A stretch of 64,000 nucleotides of DNA from Thermoplasmata archaeon (GTDB lineage: Archaea > Thermoplasmatota > Thermoplasmata > Methanomassiliicoccales > Methanomethylophilaceae): positions 106,791 to 170,790 of the forward strand of contig SUTA01000001.1 of assembly GCA_015063135.1 (NCBI GenBank), given 5' to 3'. A program made the translations under genes and the position numbers. Shown here piece by piece: positions 28,509-36,417 of this stretch. The notes under the pieces were generated by a model. The model saw only the letters and a program-made list of their open reading frames with translations. It was not told the DNA's origin and did not search any database. Every line of letters starts with the position of its first letter. The first letter of the stretch is position 1.

Positions 28509-29738
28509 TCGATACCTGTTATCGAATATCCTGCAGGTCTTCTTCTCGCTGCGCGGGAGGTACCCCACGTCCACGGCCCTCGCCTCGACGGTCACCCCGA
28601 TGATGGACTTGATGTCCGCCCTCATCTTGCTCTCCGCCCCGGCGCGGTCCTCGGCCTCGGTCTCGAAGTAGAACGTGATGCGGTCCTTGCCCTCCAGGTG
28701 GTCTATCATTATCTGGTACTCCCCGGAGGCGCAATCGTTCCTGGCGATTATCTCGTCGAACTGCGCCGGGAACATGTTCACGCCCTTGACCTTGACCATG
28801 TCGTCGGTCCTTCCCATGATGATGTCTATCCTGGGGAACCTGGACCCGCAGGGGCAGTCCCCCGGGACGATCCTGGTGAGGTCGTGGGTGCGGTACCTTA
28901 TGAGAGGGGCGCCCTCCTTGAGGAGCGTGGTTATCACGAGCTCCCCGGTCTCCCCGTCCGGCAGCACCTCGCCGGTGGCGGGGTCTATGATCTCGAAGTA
29001 GAGGTAGTCGTCCCACATGTGGATGCCGTGGCTGTAGTCGCAGCTTATGCCGATCCCGGGGCCGTATATCTCTGTGAGGCCGTATATGTCGTAGAACTCC
29101 ACGCCGAGGTCGTTGGCGATGCTGTCGCGCATCTTCTCGCCCCAGCGCTCGGAGCCGATGATTCCCTTCCTCAGGTGGATCCTGTCCTTCATGCCGCGCC
29201 TCTTGACCTCCTCGCTCAGGAGCAGCGCGTATGATGATGTGGAGCACAGCACGGTGGACTTCAGGTCCTACATCATCTGAAGTTGCTTCTCGGTGTTGCC
29301 GGGTCCGGTGGGCACCGCCATGGCGCCCAGCCTCTCGCATCCGGCCTGGAAGCCGATCCCGGCGGTCCACAGGCCGTAGCCGGGCGTTATCTGTATCCTG
29401 TCCTTCTCCGTGACTCCGGCCATACGGTAGCAGCGCTCGAACATGACCGCCCAGTCCTCCACGTCCTTCCTGGTGTACGGGATGACCACCGGGGTGCCCG
29501 TGGTGCCGGAAGAGGAGTGGATCCTGACGATGCTATCCTCCGGGACGGCGGCCAAGCCGAGGGGGTAGGCCTCCCTGAGGTCCCCCTTGTCGGTGAACGG
29601 GAGCTTCTCGAACGAATCCTGGTCTGTGACCTGTGATAGGTCGATGCCCTCGAACTTCCTCGCGTAGAACGGGCTGCGCTGCTTGATCGTGGAGAGGAGC
29701 CTGACAATGGACTCCCTCTGGTAGTCGTTCATCCTCAT
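28509..29738 (-). CDS. Phenylacetate-CoA ligase-like adenylate-forming enzyme with in-frame TAG, CGA-terminated
   Basis: A 409-residue PaaK-family AMP-forming acyl-CoA ligase. The P-loop IHSSSGTTGTPVVIPYTRKD is near residue 85, YGLTEIYGPG near 225 and the C-terminal PRSEKKTCRIFDNR at the end. Codon 157 (29268-29270) is TAG, in the continuous stretch ..TEKQLQMM-TAG-DLKSTVLCSTSSYA.., which aligns without a gap to the conserved ..LMxDxxxTVLxxTPSYA region. The two ORF-track pieces are therefore one gene with a translated amber, presumably pyrrolysine. It ends at CGA (28509), 2 nt before the IMPase start. Its substrate could be an aryl or indole acetate. Confidence 0.82.
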
Positions 29739-30460
29739 TCCATTCCCTCCAGTATACTCGCTGCTTCATCGCTGCCCCTGGCCGCTGCCCTGCGGAGCCA
29801 CGCCCTGGCGTTCTTCTCGCTCTTTACCATGCCCTCGCCGGACAGGCTGAGCTTCCCGAGCTGACACATGGCATCGGGGGAGTCCATGTCGGCCGCCTTG
29901 ACCAGGTACTTCACGCCCTTGGTTGGGGACTTGGGGAACCCCCTGCCCTCGATGTGCATCATGCCGAGGCGGTACCCTGCCTTGGGGTATCCCCCCGCTA
30001 GGCACCTCTCGTAGGCCTCGGCCGCCGCCTTGTAGTCGACATCCTTTCCGTAGCCCTCCTCGTTGATCACGCCGACCCTATAGAGAGCCATGATGTTGCC
30101 GGCCTCGGCGGCCTTGGAATACCAGTAGAGGGCCTTCTCCCAGTCCTGGGGGATGCCCTCGACGTCCGAGTACATGAATCCGAGATTGAACATTGCCTGG
30201 GGCCATCCGAGCTCCGCCGATCTCTGGTAGAGCTCCATCGCCTTGTCCAGGTCCAGCCTGAGCCCGGAGCCGTGGGCCCTCATATGGCCCAGATTGCACA
30301 TGGCCTCGGCATTGCCCTGGTCGGCGGCCAGGCCGAACCACCTGGCGGCCTCCCTGCGGTCCTGGGTGACACCGTCGCCTGTGAAGAACATGTAGCCCAT
30401 CGCGACCTGCGCATGCTGGTCGCCGTCCTGCGCGGCATGCAGGACGTCCTCGAAGGACAT
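29735..30460 (-). CDS. Sel1-like repeat (TPR) protein
   Basis: A 241-aa protein built of about six Sel1-type repeats (for example AQVAMGYMFFTGDGVTQDRREAARWFGLAADQGNAEAM), forming a helical solenoid used for protein-protein contacts. There is no signal peptide. Its ATG lies inside the CGATG end of the upstream Sel1 gene, and its TGA overlaps the ATG of the PaaK-like gene (ATGA), so all are co-transcribed. The partner is unknown; scaffolding of the downstream ligase is speculative. Confidence 0.82.
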   Translation of the reverse strand: MSFEDVLHAAQDGDQHAQVAMGYMFFTGDGVTQDRREAARWFGLAADQGNAEAMCNLGHMRAHGSGLRLDLDKAMELYQRSAELGWPQAMFNLGFMYSDVEGIPQDWEKALYWYSKAAEAGNIMALYRVGVINEEGYGKDVDYKAAAEAYERCLAGGYPKAGYRLGMMHIEGRGFPKSPTKGVKYLVKAADMDSPDAMCQLGKLSLSGEGMVKSEKNARAWLRRAAARGSDEAASILEGME

Positions 30461-31917
30461 CGGCGCCTCTCCTTCTTTATCCTCTCGAGCAGCGCCGCGG
30501 CATCCGGGTCGCCCTGCTTCATCGCCATGCTCAGGAAGCGCTTGGCGCGGGGGATGTTCCTGTCGACGAACTCGCCCTCGTAGTAGAGCTTCCCGAGATA
30601 GTACTGGGCCTCGTAGTAGCCGCCCTCGGCGGCCCTGTTGAGCATGTCCAGGCCCTCCTCGACATCCTGCTCCGTGCCCTTTCCGTTGAGCAGCATCATC
30701 CCGAGCAGCGACATAGCGCCCGGGTGGCCCTGCTCCGCGGACTGGCGGAACCACATGGCCGCCTCTGAGAGGTCCTTCTCGCAGCCGCGGCCCTCGTAGT
30801 AGAAGCATCCAAGGCAGTACTGGGAGTTGACCTCCCCCATCTCCGCCGCCTCCCTGAACCATTTGAGGGCCATCTCGTCGCTCTTCTCGTAGTAGTATCC
30901 GTTTCCGTACAGGCAAGCGAGGGCGTACTGGGCGTACCCGTTGCAGCTGTTGGCGGCGACGGTGAACCAGTGGGCGCACTTCTCCAGGTCCTTGGGGACC
31001 ATCTTGCCCTCGAAGCACATGTTGGCGTAGTCGACCATGGCCTGCTGGAAGCCGCCCTCGCAGGCCTGCTCCAGCCATTTCGCGGCCTGGACCGGGTCCC
31101 TGCGGACGCCGGCGCCGGTGGCGGTCATCATCCCAATCTGGTAAGCGGCCTCCGCATGGCCCTGCAAGGCGGCCTTGGAGAACATCAGGGCGGCGTCCTT
31201 GTCGCTGGACCAGCGGTTCTTCGGGGTGGCGTAAATGCACCCGAGGGCGAACTGGGCGTCCCTGTCCCCTCCTTCGGCCCCCTTCCTGTACCATTCCACG
31301 GCCCTCTTCAGGTCCGGCTCGGTGCCGCAGAGGCCCTCATCGTACATCTGGCCGAGGCGGTACATGGCCCTGGCATACCCGTTGGACGCGGACTCCTCGA
31401 GCCATCTGACGGCGGTCTCGCGGTCCTTGGGGATCCCCTTGCCCATGAGGTTCATGAACCCGACGGTGCACTGGGCCTCGGCGTCTCCCGACTCGGCGCA
31501 GACCGTCAGGAACCTGACGGCCTCGTAGTGGTCCTTCTTGGCGAGAGCGTTGCCCTTGTCGTATATCGCGAAGAGCTCCCTGCAGGCATCCGTGTCGCGC
31601 ATCTCCCCCCTGAGCCTGAGGGAGAGCAGCTCCCCCTCCTCCTTCTCGGGGTTCCTCGCGAGCTCCGCAGAGACGATGATGGCCTCCCTGGATCCGGACG
31701 AACCGGCCAGCGTGACGTCGTCGGTCCCGGATGCGATGTCCTTCTGCCCGGCCTTGCCGGTCAGGCGGAAGAGGCCGCGGATGTAAAGTGCGTCGGCGTC
31801 CCCCGCCTCCGCCCCCCTGTCGGCCTCCCTGCGCGCCGCCTCCGCGCTGAACGAGGGCGACGAGATGTCCATGAGCGAGCGCATCGGCCCGTAACGTGCT
31901 GAGGAATCCTGCTGCAT
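30460..31917 (-). CDS. Large Sel1-like repeat protein, CGA-terminated
   Basis: A 485-aa solenoid with about ten Sel1/TPR-like repeats (for example AMYRLGQMYDEGLCGTEPDLKRAVEWYRKGAEGGDRDAQ). The N-terminal 60 residues are different and partly disordered (DISSPSFSAEAARREADRG). It is the first gene of the minus-strand operon. The frame hits CGA at 30460 after ..RIKKERR, forming CGATG with the next gene's start. The standard code would run 60 codons further in a frame overlapping that gene. Confidence 0.82.
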
Positions 31918-32003
31918 GCTAACCCCTCCCTAGACGCGCGCATTAGATAAACCCTCGTCTGCGGCGGGGCATTGGCTTATATCCACGAGGCCATTCCCCA
32001 CCC

Positions 32004-32678
32004 GTGAACCCCGACCAATCCAGTATGGAGCCCATGGAGTGGGCGAAGTACGTAATCCGGAACAAGAACGAGGAGAGCTACACCGAGGCCTACTCGATCT
32101 TCGTGAAGGAGTCCCGCAACAACGACCCCGAGGCTGAGTACTGCCTCGGCCTCATGTATGCCAGGGGACAGGGGATGTCCAAGGACTACAAGTCCGCGAA
32201 ATCGTGGTTCGAGAAGTCCTACCAGCACGAGAACATGGCCGCGGCCTACTTCCTCGGCAAGATCTACCTCCACGGCTTGGGGGTCCCCAAGGACGTCGTC
32301 AGGGCCGAGATGCTCTTCAGGAAGGCGGCGGACGCCCAGGACATCCGCGCCGAGTACGAGCTCGGCCTCATATACTTCCGCAACGACACCGTGGAGCGCG
32401 ACCTCGGGAAATCGGCGGAGTGGATGGGGAAGGCCGCCGAATCCGGCCACGCGGACGCGCAGTTCGTCCTGGGACAGTTCTACAAGACCGGCGCGGGCGT
32501 ACCGAAGGACATCGACATGGCCGTCAGATGGCTCACGGCGGCCGCGCTCAACAGGCACACCGGGGCGCAGATCCTCCTCGGGAACATGTACCGCCTCGGC
32601 GACGGGGTACCCACCGACATCGAGGAATCCGACCGCTGGTACGATATGGCGGACGGGCGCAAGATCGTCCAGAAACGA
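32004..32678 (+). CDS. Sel1-like repeat protein, CGA-terminated
   Basis: A 224-aa third Sel1 protein, encoded divergently from the operon above and probably derived by duplication. Five repeats are visible (PEAEYCLGLMYARGQGMSKDYKSAKSW and similar). A TATA-like GGCTTATAT around 31975 is about 28 nt before the GTG start, so the mRNA may be leaderless. The frame meets CGA at 32676 after ..GRKIVQK and would otherwise continue 18 unrelated codons. Function unknown. Confidence 0.75.
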
Positions 32679-32775
32679 TTCCCCGTATCCATCCAATATC
32701 ATGTCTGGCTATGTTGCCGTTGTGGATATATTTAATATTGTCTAATTAATTTTTGGTTAGATTAAAGTTAAATAC

Positions 32776-32795
32776 AATTTAGTTATTCCTAAATT
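32776..32795 (+). promoter_or_regulatory. Palindromic feo operator 1
   Basis: AATTTAG-TTATTC-CTAAATT is a perfect 7-bp inverted repeat ending one base before the feoA ATG. The same TTTAG-N6-CTAAA core occurs at the second feo locus and, with one mismatch, upstream of the CDF transporter gene. A metal-responsive repressor of the DtxR family is the likely reader (inferred). Confidence 0.72.
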
Positions 32796-32796
32796 T

Positions 32797-33075
32797 ATGA
32801 TTGACATCGAGGCTGCCCCCTCGGGGACCACCTGCAGCCCGGGGGCCATTCCCGGCCTGCCGGTAACCATGTGCAGGGTCGGCGAGAAGGCCACCATAGC
32901 GAGGATATCGGGCAAGGAGGAAGTGAAGAAGTTCCTGAACGGCCTGGGATTCATCGTGGGCGGCTCAGTAACCGTCGTCAGCCGCGCAGGGAACAACCTG
33001 ATCCTGGAGGTCAAGGGCTCGAAGATAGCCATCGACGGGCATATCGCATCCAAGATAGTCGTCAATCCGGAGCGA
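32797..33075 (+). CDS. feoA: FeoA-family protein (first of pair, locus 1), CGA-terminated
   Basis: A 92-aa SH3-like FeoA domain protein (MCRVGEKATIARISGKEE, LGFIVGGSVTVVSRAGNN, IAIDGHIASKIVVNPE). FeoA proteins are cytoplasmic partners of the FeoB Fe2+ channel. The frame ends at CGA 33073 directly after ..IVVNPE; the paralog at the second locus has CGA at the identical place. With the standard code this frame continues all the way into FeoB (ORF 32797..35715). The first of four genes. Confidence 0.85.
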
Positions 33076-33082
33076 TGGTATT

Positions 33083-33310
33083 CTGGTAACACTGGGAGAG
33101 ACATCAACAGGAAAAACGGTCAAGGTCGTGAAGATCCACGGCGAGGGCGCTGTGAAGCGCCATGTCATGGACATGGGCATCACCAAGGGATGCCAGGTGT
33201 TCGTCAGGAAGGTTGCCCCCCTGGGCGACCCGATCGAGATAACCGTCCGCGGATACGAGCTCACGCTCAGGAAGACCGAGGCCGCCACGATAGAAGTAGA
33301 AAACCTTTGA
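33083..33310 (+). CDS. feoA: FeoA-family protein (second of pair, locus 1), probable CTG start
   Basis: A second, different FeoA-like SH3 domain (75 aa; HGEGAVKRHVMDMGITKGCQ, VRKVAPLGDPIEITVRGYEL). Alignment with its paralog at 36177 (MKTLGKVSIGTTVKVVKI) shows the first 17 residues are conserved here as LVTLGETSTGKTVKVVKI, but the aligned start codon is CTG 33083 and no ATG is available. The ORF track's GTG 33128 would remove them. With CTG both paralogs are exactly 76 codons. It ends in TGA, where the paralog has CGA. Confidence 0.75.
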   Translation: MVTLGETSTGKTVKVVKIHGEGAVKRHVMDMGITKGCQVFVRKVAPLGDPIEITVRGYELTLRKTEAATIEVENL

Positions 33311-33372
33311 AACGGTCCCGAATCGCTCCCCCCTCCTCTTCTGGGCGATGCCGGGCAATAGGAGATGAAGCA

Positions 33373-35553
33373 ATGGCCATAGCGATAGCCCTGGCCGGCA
33401 ATCCCAACTGCGGCAAGACCACCCTGTTCAACAGGCTGACCGGGTCGAACCAGCGCGTCGGGAACTGGCCGGGCGTGACGATTGACAGGAAGAGCGGCAA
33501 GCTCAGGGGCGTGGACGGGGCGGAGGTCGTGGACCTCCCCGGCATCTACTCCATGTCCCCGTACTCCCCGGAGGAGCGCGTCGCAAGGGACTTCCTGATG
33601 AAAGACCGCCCCGATGCGGTGATAAACATAGTGGACGCGACCAACCTGGAGAGGAACCTGTTCCTCACGATGCAGGTGCTGGACACCGGCATCCCCACCG
33701 TGGTGGCTCTGAACATGATGGACGCCCTCGAGAAGAACGGCGACAAGATCGACGCCGCCGAGCTCTCGAAGAGGCTCGGATGCCCCGTGGTGCCCATCTC
33801 GGCCCTGAACGGGCACGGCGTGGACTCCCTGGTCGACAGGATCGTGGAGGTCGCCAGGGCGGGGACGGCGACGAAGCCCGTCCCCCTCGGCGGGAGCATA
33901 GAAGGAGCGGTATCTACGGCAGAGGATGCCCTCAGGGGGAAGGTCCCCGACGAGAGCCTCCGCTGGCACGCCGTGAAGCTGGTGGAGAACGACCCCGAGC
34001 TCTCGGAGAGGTTCCCCGAAGAAAAGAAATCGATCTCCGGGCCCCTCAAGGCCCTGGAGGACGAGCTCGACGACGAGTGCGACGCGATCATCGCCGATGC
34101 GAGGTACAGCCACATCGGGGAGATCGTCGGGGCGTGCCTGACCCGCGCGCCGAGGGACGAGCGCGGCACCAGGTCCGACAGGATCGACAGGATCCTCACC
34201 CACAGGATCTGGGGCCTCCCGATCTTCATCGGGACCCTGTCCCTCGTATTCCTTTTCATCATAGGTTTCGGCGACTACACGCTGACCAACGGGTATCCCC
34301 TCGGGATAGGTACCTACTTCACCGACATCATGAACGATTGGATGGAGAGGCTCGGCGGGATCGCAGAAGATTGGTGCAACGACAACAACGTGAGCCCGGC
34401 GCTCACCGGGCTGCTGTGCAACGGGATAATCGGCGGAGTGGGAGCGGTCATCGGATTCCTCCCGCAGATGCTCTTCCTCTTCCTCATCCTGTGCATACTC
34501 GAGGACATCGGGTACATGGCAAGGGCCGCCTTCGTCATGGACCGCATCTTCAGGTACTTCGGCCTCTCCGGGAAGTCCTTCATCCCCGCCCTCACCGGCA
34601 TCGGGTGCAGCATCCCCGGCATCATGGCCACCAGGACCATCGAGAGCGAGAGGGACAGGCGCATCACCGCCATGACCGTGCCGTTCATGCCCTGCGGCGC
34701 GAAGCTGCCCATTATCGCGATGATCGCCGGCGCCCTGTTCTCGCAGAACGGTTTCGTCGCGATATTCGCGTACGTCATGGGCATCGCATGCATGCTCATG
34801 TCCGGCATAATCCTCAAGAAGTTCAGGAAGCTCGCAGGGAAGCCCGCCCCCTTCATCATGGAGCTTCCCCCGTACCATGTGCCCGCATTGTTCACCGTCA
34901 TAAAGACGACGCTCGACAGGGGCTGGGCGTTCGTGAAGAAGGCCGGGAGCATCATCCTGATCGCAACCGTCCTCGTCTGGTTCCTCGGCTCGTTCAGCTG
35001 CAGCTTCGAGTATCTGGGCGCGGACAGCATCAAGGATTCCATCCTCTATGCCATAGGCAACGCCATCTGCGGCATATTCGTGCCGCTAGGATGGGGAGAC
35101 CACTGGGAGCTCACCGTCGGGTCCATCACCGGGCTCATCGCCAAGGAGAACATCATCGCCACCTTCGGCACCATCTTCGAGATAGAGGAGATAGGGGATT
35201 CCGGAGAGGAGATATGGGACGCCCTCAGGGAGTACCTCACGCCCGCCGCGGGCCTCGGATTCCTGACGTTCAACCTGTTCTGCGCCCCGTGCTTCGCGGC
35301 CATCGGCGCGATGCACAGGGAGCTCGGCGGTTGGAAGGACACGGCCCTGGCGGTCGGCTACCTGTGCCTGTTCGCCTACGGTCTCGCCTCCATCGTCTAC
35401 GTCGTCGGGAGCCTCGTTGCGGGGACCCATGTGGAAATCAGCGGATGCGTTGTCGCAGTCATCGCATTCGTGGTGCTCGCGTACCTGCTGATCGCCAAGG
35501 ACCCGTTCAGACAGCTCCGCGGGCTGAAGCCCGAGGGTGCCGGAGGCGAGCGA
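33373..35553 (+). CDS. feoB: FeoB ferrous iron transporter (locus 1), CGA-terminated
   Basis: A 726-aa membrane Fe2+ transporter with an N-terminal G-protein domain: G1 AGNPNCGKTT near residue 8, G3 VVDLPGIYSMSPYSPEE near 52, G4 NMMD near 117. A helical linker and a C-terminal membrane domain with two Gate regions (IPALTGIGCSIPGIMATRTIE, FNLFCAPCFAAIGAMHREL) follow. It ends ..GAGGE-CGA; the paralog FeoB2 ends ..GNGGE-TGA, so the stops are homologous. A Cys-rich FeoB-associated gene follows immediately. Confidence 0.93.
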
Positions 35554-35554
35554 T

Positions 35555-35749
35555 TTGGACGGCAACCTCATCGTGGCCCTGGTCATCATCGCATTGGTGG
35601 CGATCGCCGTCGCCAAGGTGGCGTACGACCTGAGGATCGGGAAGAGCTGCGACTACTGCGGGGGCTCCTGCGAGTGCTGCGGCGCCTGCAAGAAGGGCCC
35701 CGTGACCGTCGATGACGACGGGAGCGAGGATGGGGAGAAGAAAGAATGA
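35555..35749 (+). CDS. FeoB-associated Cys-rich membrane protein (locus 1)
   Basis: A 64-aa protein with one N-terminal transmembrane helix (NLIVALVIIALVAIAVAKVAY), then a Cys cluster (SCDYCGGSCECCGACKK) and an acidic tail. It is the small Cys-rich membrane protein family that commonly follows feoB. TTG 35555 is preferred over the ORF-track GTG 35537 because it aligns with the ATG of the paralog (xxxNLIVAL) and directly follows the FeoB CGA stop. It ends in TGA. It may hand over iron or electrons at the FeoB exit. Confidence 0.82.
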   Translation: MDGNLIVALVIIALVAIAVAKVAYDLRIGKSCDYCGGSCECCGACKKGPVTVDDDGSEDGEKKE

Positions 35750-35755
35750 CATGAA

Positions 35756-35780
35756 CCGAGGGGGCCGCACGCCCCCTCGG
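35756..35780 (+). terminator. Hairpin after feo locus 1
   Basis: CCGAGGGGGC-CGCAC-GCCCCCTCGG is a perfect 10-bp stem just after the TGA of the Cys-rich gene, followed by AAACCCCTTAAC. Confidence 0.65.
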
Positions 35781-35867
35781 AAACCCCTTAACGGCATCCT
35801 CCCCGCATAGGTCCAGGATGCCGGGCGTTTCCGCCACGTTCGGGTACTTTAGCGGATGCTCATTCGA

Positions 35868-35910
35868 TTTAGGGCAGATTAAACTTATATATGGTTTAGC
35901 ATTTCCTAAA
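35868..35910 (+). promoter_or_regulatory. Two operator-like repeats and TATA region of feo locus 2
   Basis: TTTAG-GGCAGA-TTAAA (35868-35883) and TTTAG-CATTTC-CTAAA (35895-35910) flank the TATA element CTTATATATGG. The second is a perfect 5-bp inverted repeat with the same six-base spacing as at locus 1, ending 3 nt before the ATG. This arrangement would let one repressor control both iron loci. Confidence 0.68.
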
Positions 35911-35913
35911 ATC

Positions 35914-36168
35914 ATGAGCGAGACTGCGTCCAGCGCCGGAGCCCCCCCGTGCCCCATCACCATGTGCAGGGTGGGCGAGAGGGCGACAATTTCCAGGATC
36001 TCCGGTAGGGAGGAGACCAAGAGGTTCCTCGCCGGGCTCGGGTTCCTGGCTGGCGGAAGGGTCTCGGTCGTGAGCCGCTCCGGCGACAGCTTCATCCTCG
36101 ATGTCAAGGGATCCAAGATAGCCATCGACGGGAGCATGGCGTCCAGGATCGTCGTCAACCCGGAGCGA
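35914..36168 (+). CDS. feoA: FeoA-family protein (first of pair, locus 2), CGA-terminated
   Basis: An 84-aa paralog of the 32797 gene (MCRVGERATISRISGREE, LGFLAGGRVSVVSRSGDS, IAIDGSMASRIVVNPE). A single SH3-like FeoA domain. CGA at 36166 follows ..IVVNPE at precisely the same alignment column as in the locus 1 copy, and TTTTTCC plus the next ATG come directly after. The standard code would add only three residues (FFQ), so this case is weaker by itself but strong as a pair. Confidence 0.84.
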
Positions 36169-36176
36169 TTTTTCCA

Positions 36177-36404
36177 ATGAAGACTCTCGGGAAGGTTTCA
36201 ATCGGCACGACCGTCAAGGTGGTCAAGATCCGCGGCGAGGGCGCCATCAAGCGCCACATCATGGACATGGGCATCACCAAGGGCTGCCAGATCTACGTCA
36301 GGAAGGTCGCCCCGCTGGGCGACCCCATAGAGATAACCGTCCGCGGATACGAGCTCACGCTCAGGAAGTCCGAGGCGGACAACATCGAGGTCGAGAGCCT
36401 CCGA
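36177..36404 (+). CDS. feoA: FeoA-family protein (second of pair, locus 2), CGA-terminated
   Basis: A 75-aa FeoA domain, MKTLGKVSIGTTVKVVKI..GYELTLRKSEADNIEVESL. The codon after ESL is CGA (36402). In the paralog the codon after ENL is TGA, so CGA and TGA occupy the same position of two otherwise co-linear genes of identical length (76 codons). A second in-frame CGA occurs four codons later, then the frame runs for about 730 codons antiparallel to normal codon use through feoB. Confidence 0.85.
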
Positions 36405-36417
36405 GGCGGCGACCGAG

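Noticed and set aside
28509-29738. PaaK-like gene as a pseudogene split by a nonsense mutation
   Set aside because: Both halves are fully conserved and in one frame, and a second gene in the window also carries an internal TAG, so a sense amber is simpler in this lineage.
32797-35715. A 972-aa FeoA-FeoB fusion protein as given by the ORF track
   Set aside because: The stretch between FeoA and FeoB is the second FeoA gene read in the wrong frame, and the frame passes CGA at 33073 and 35551. The paralogous locus shows separate genes.
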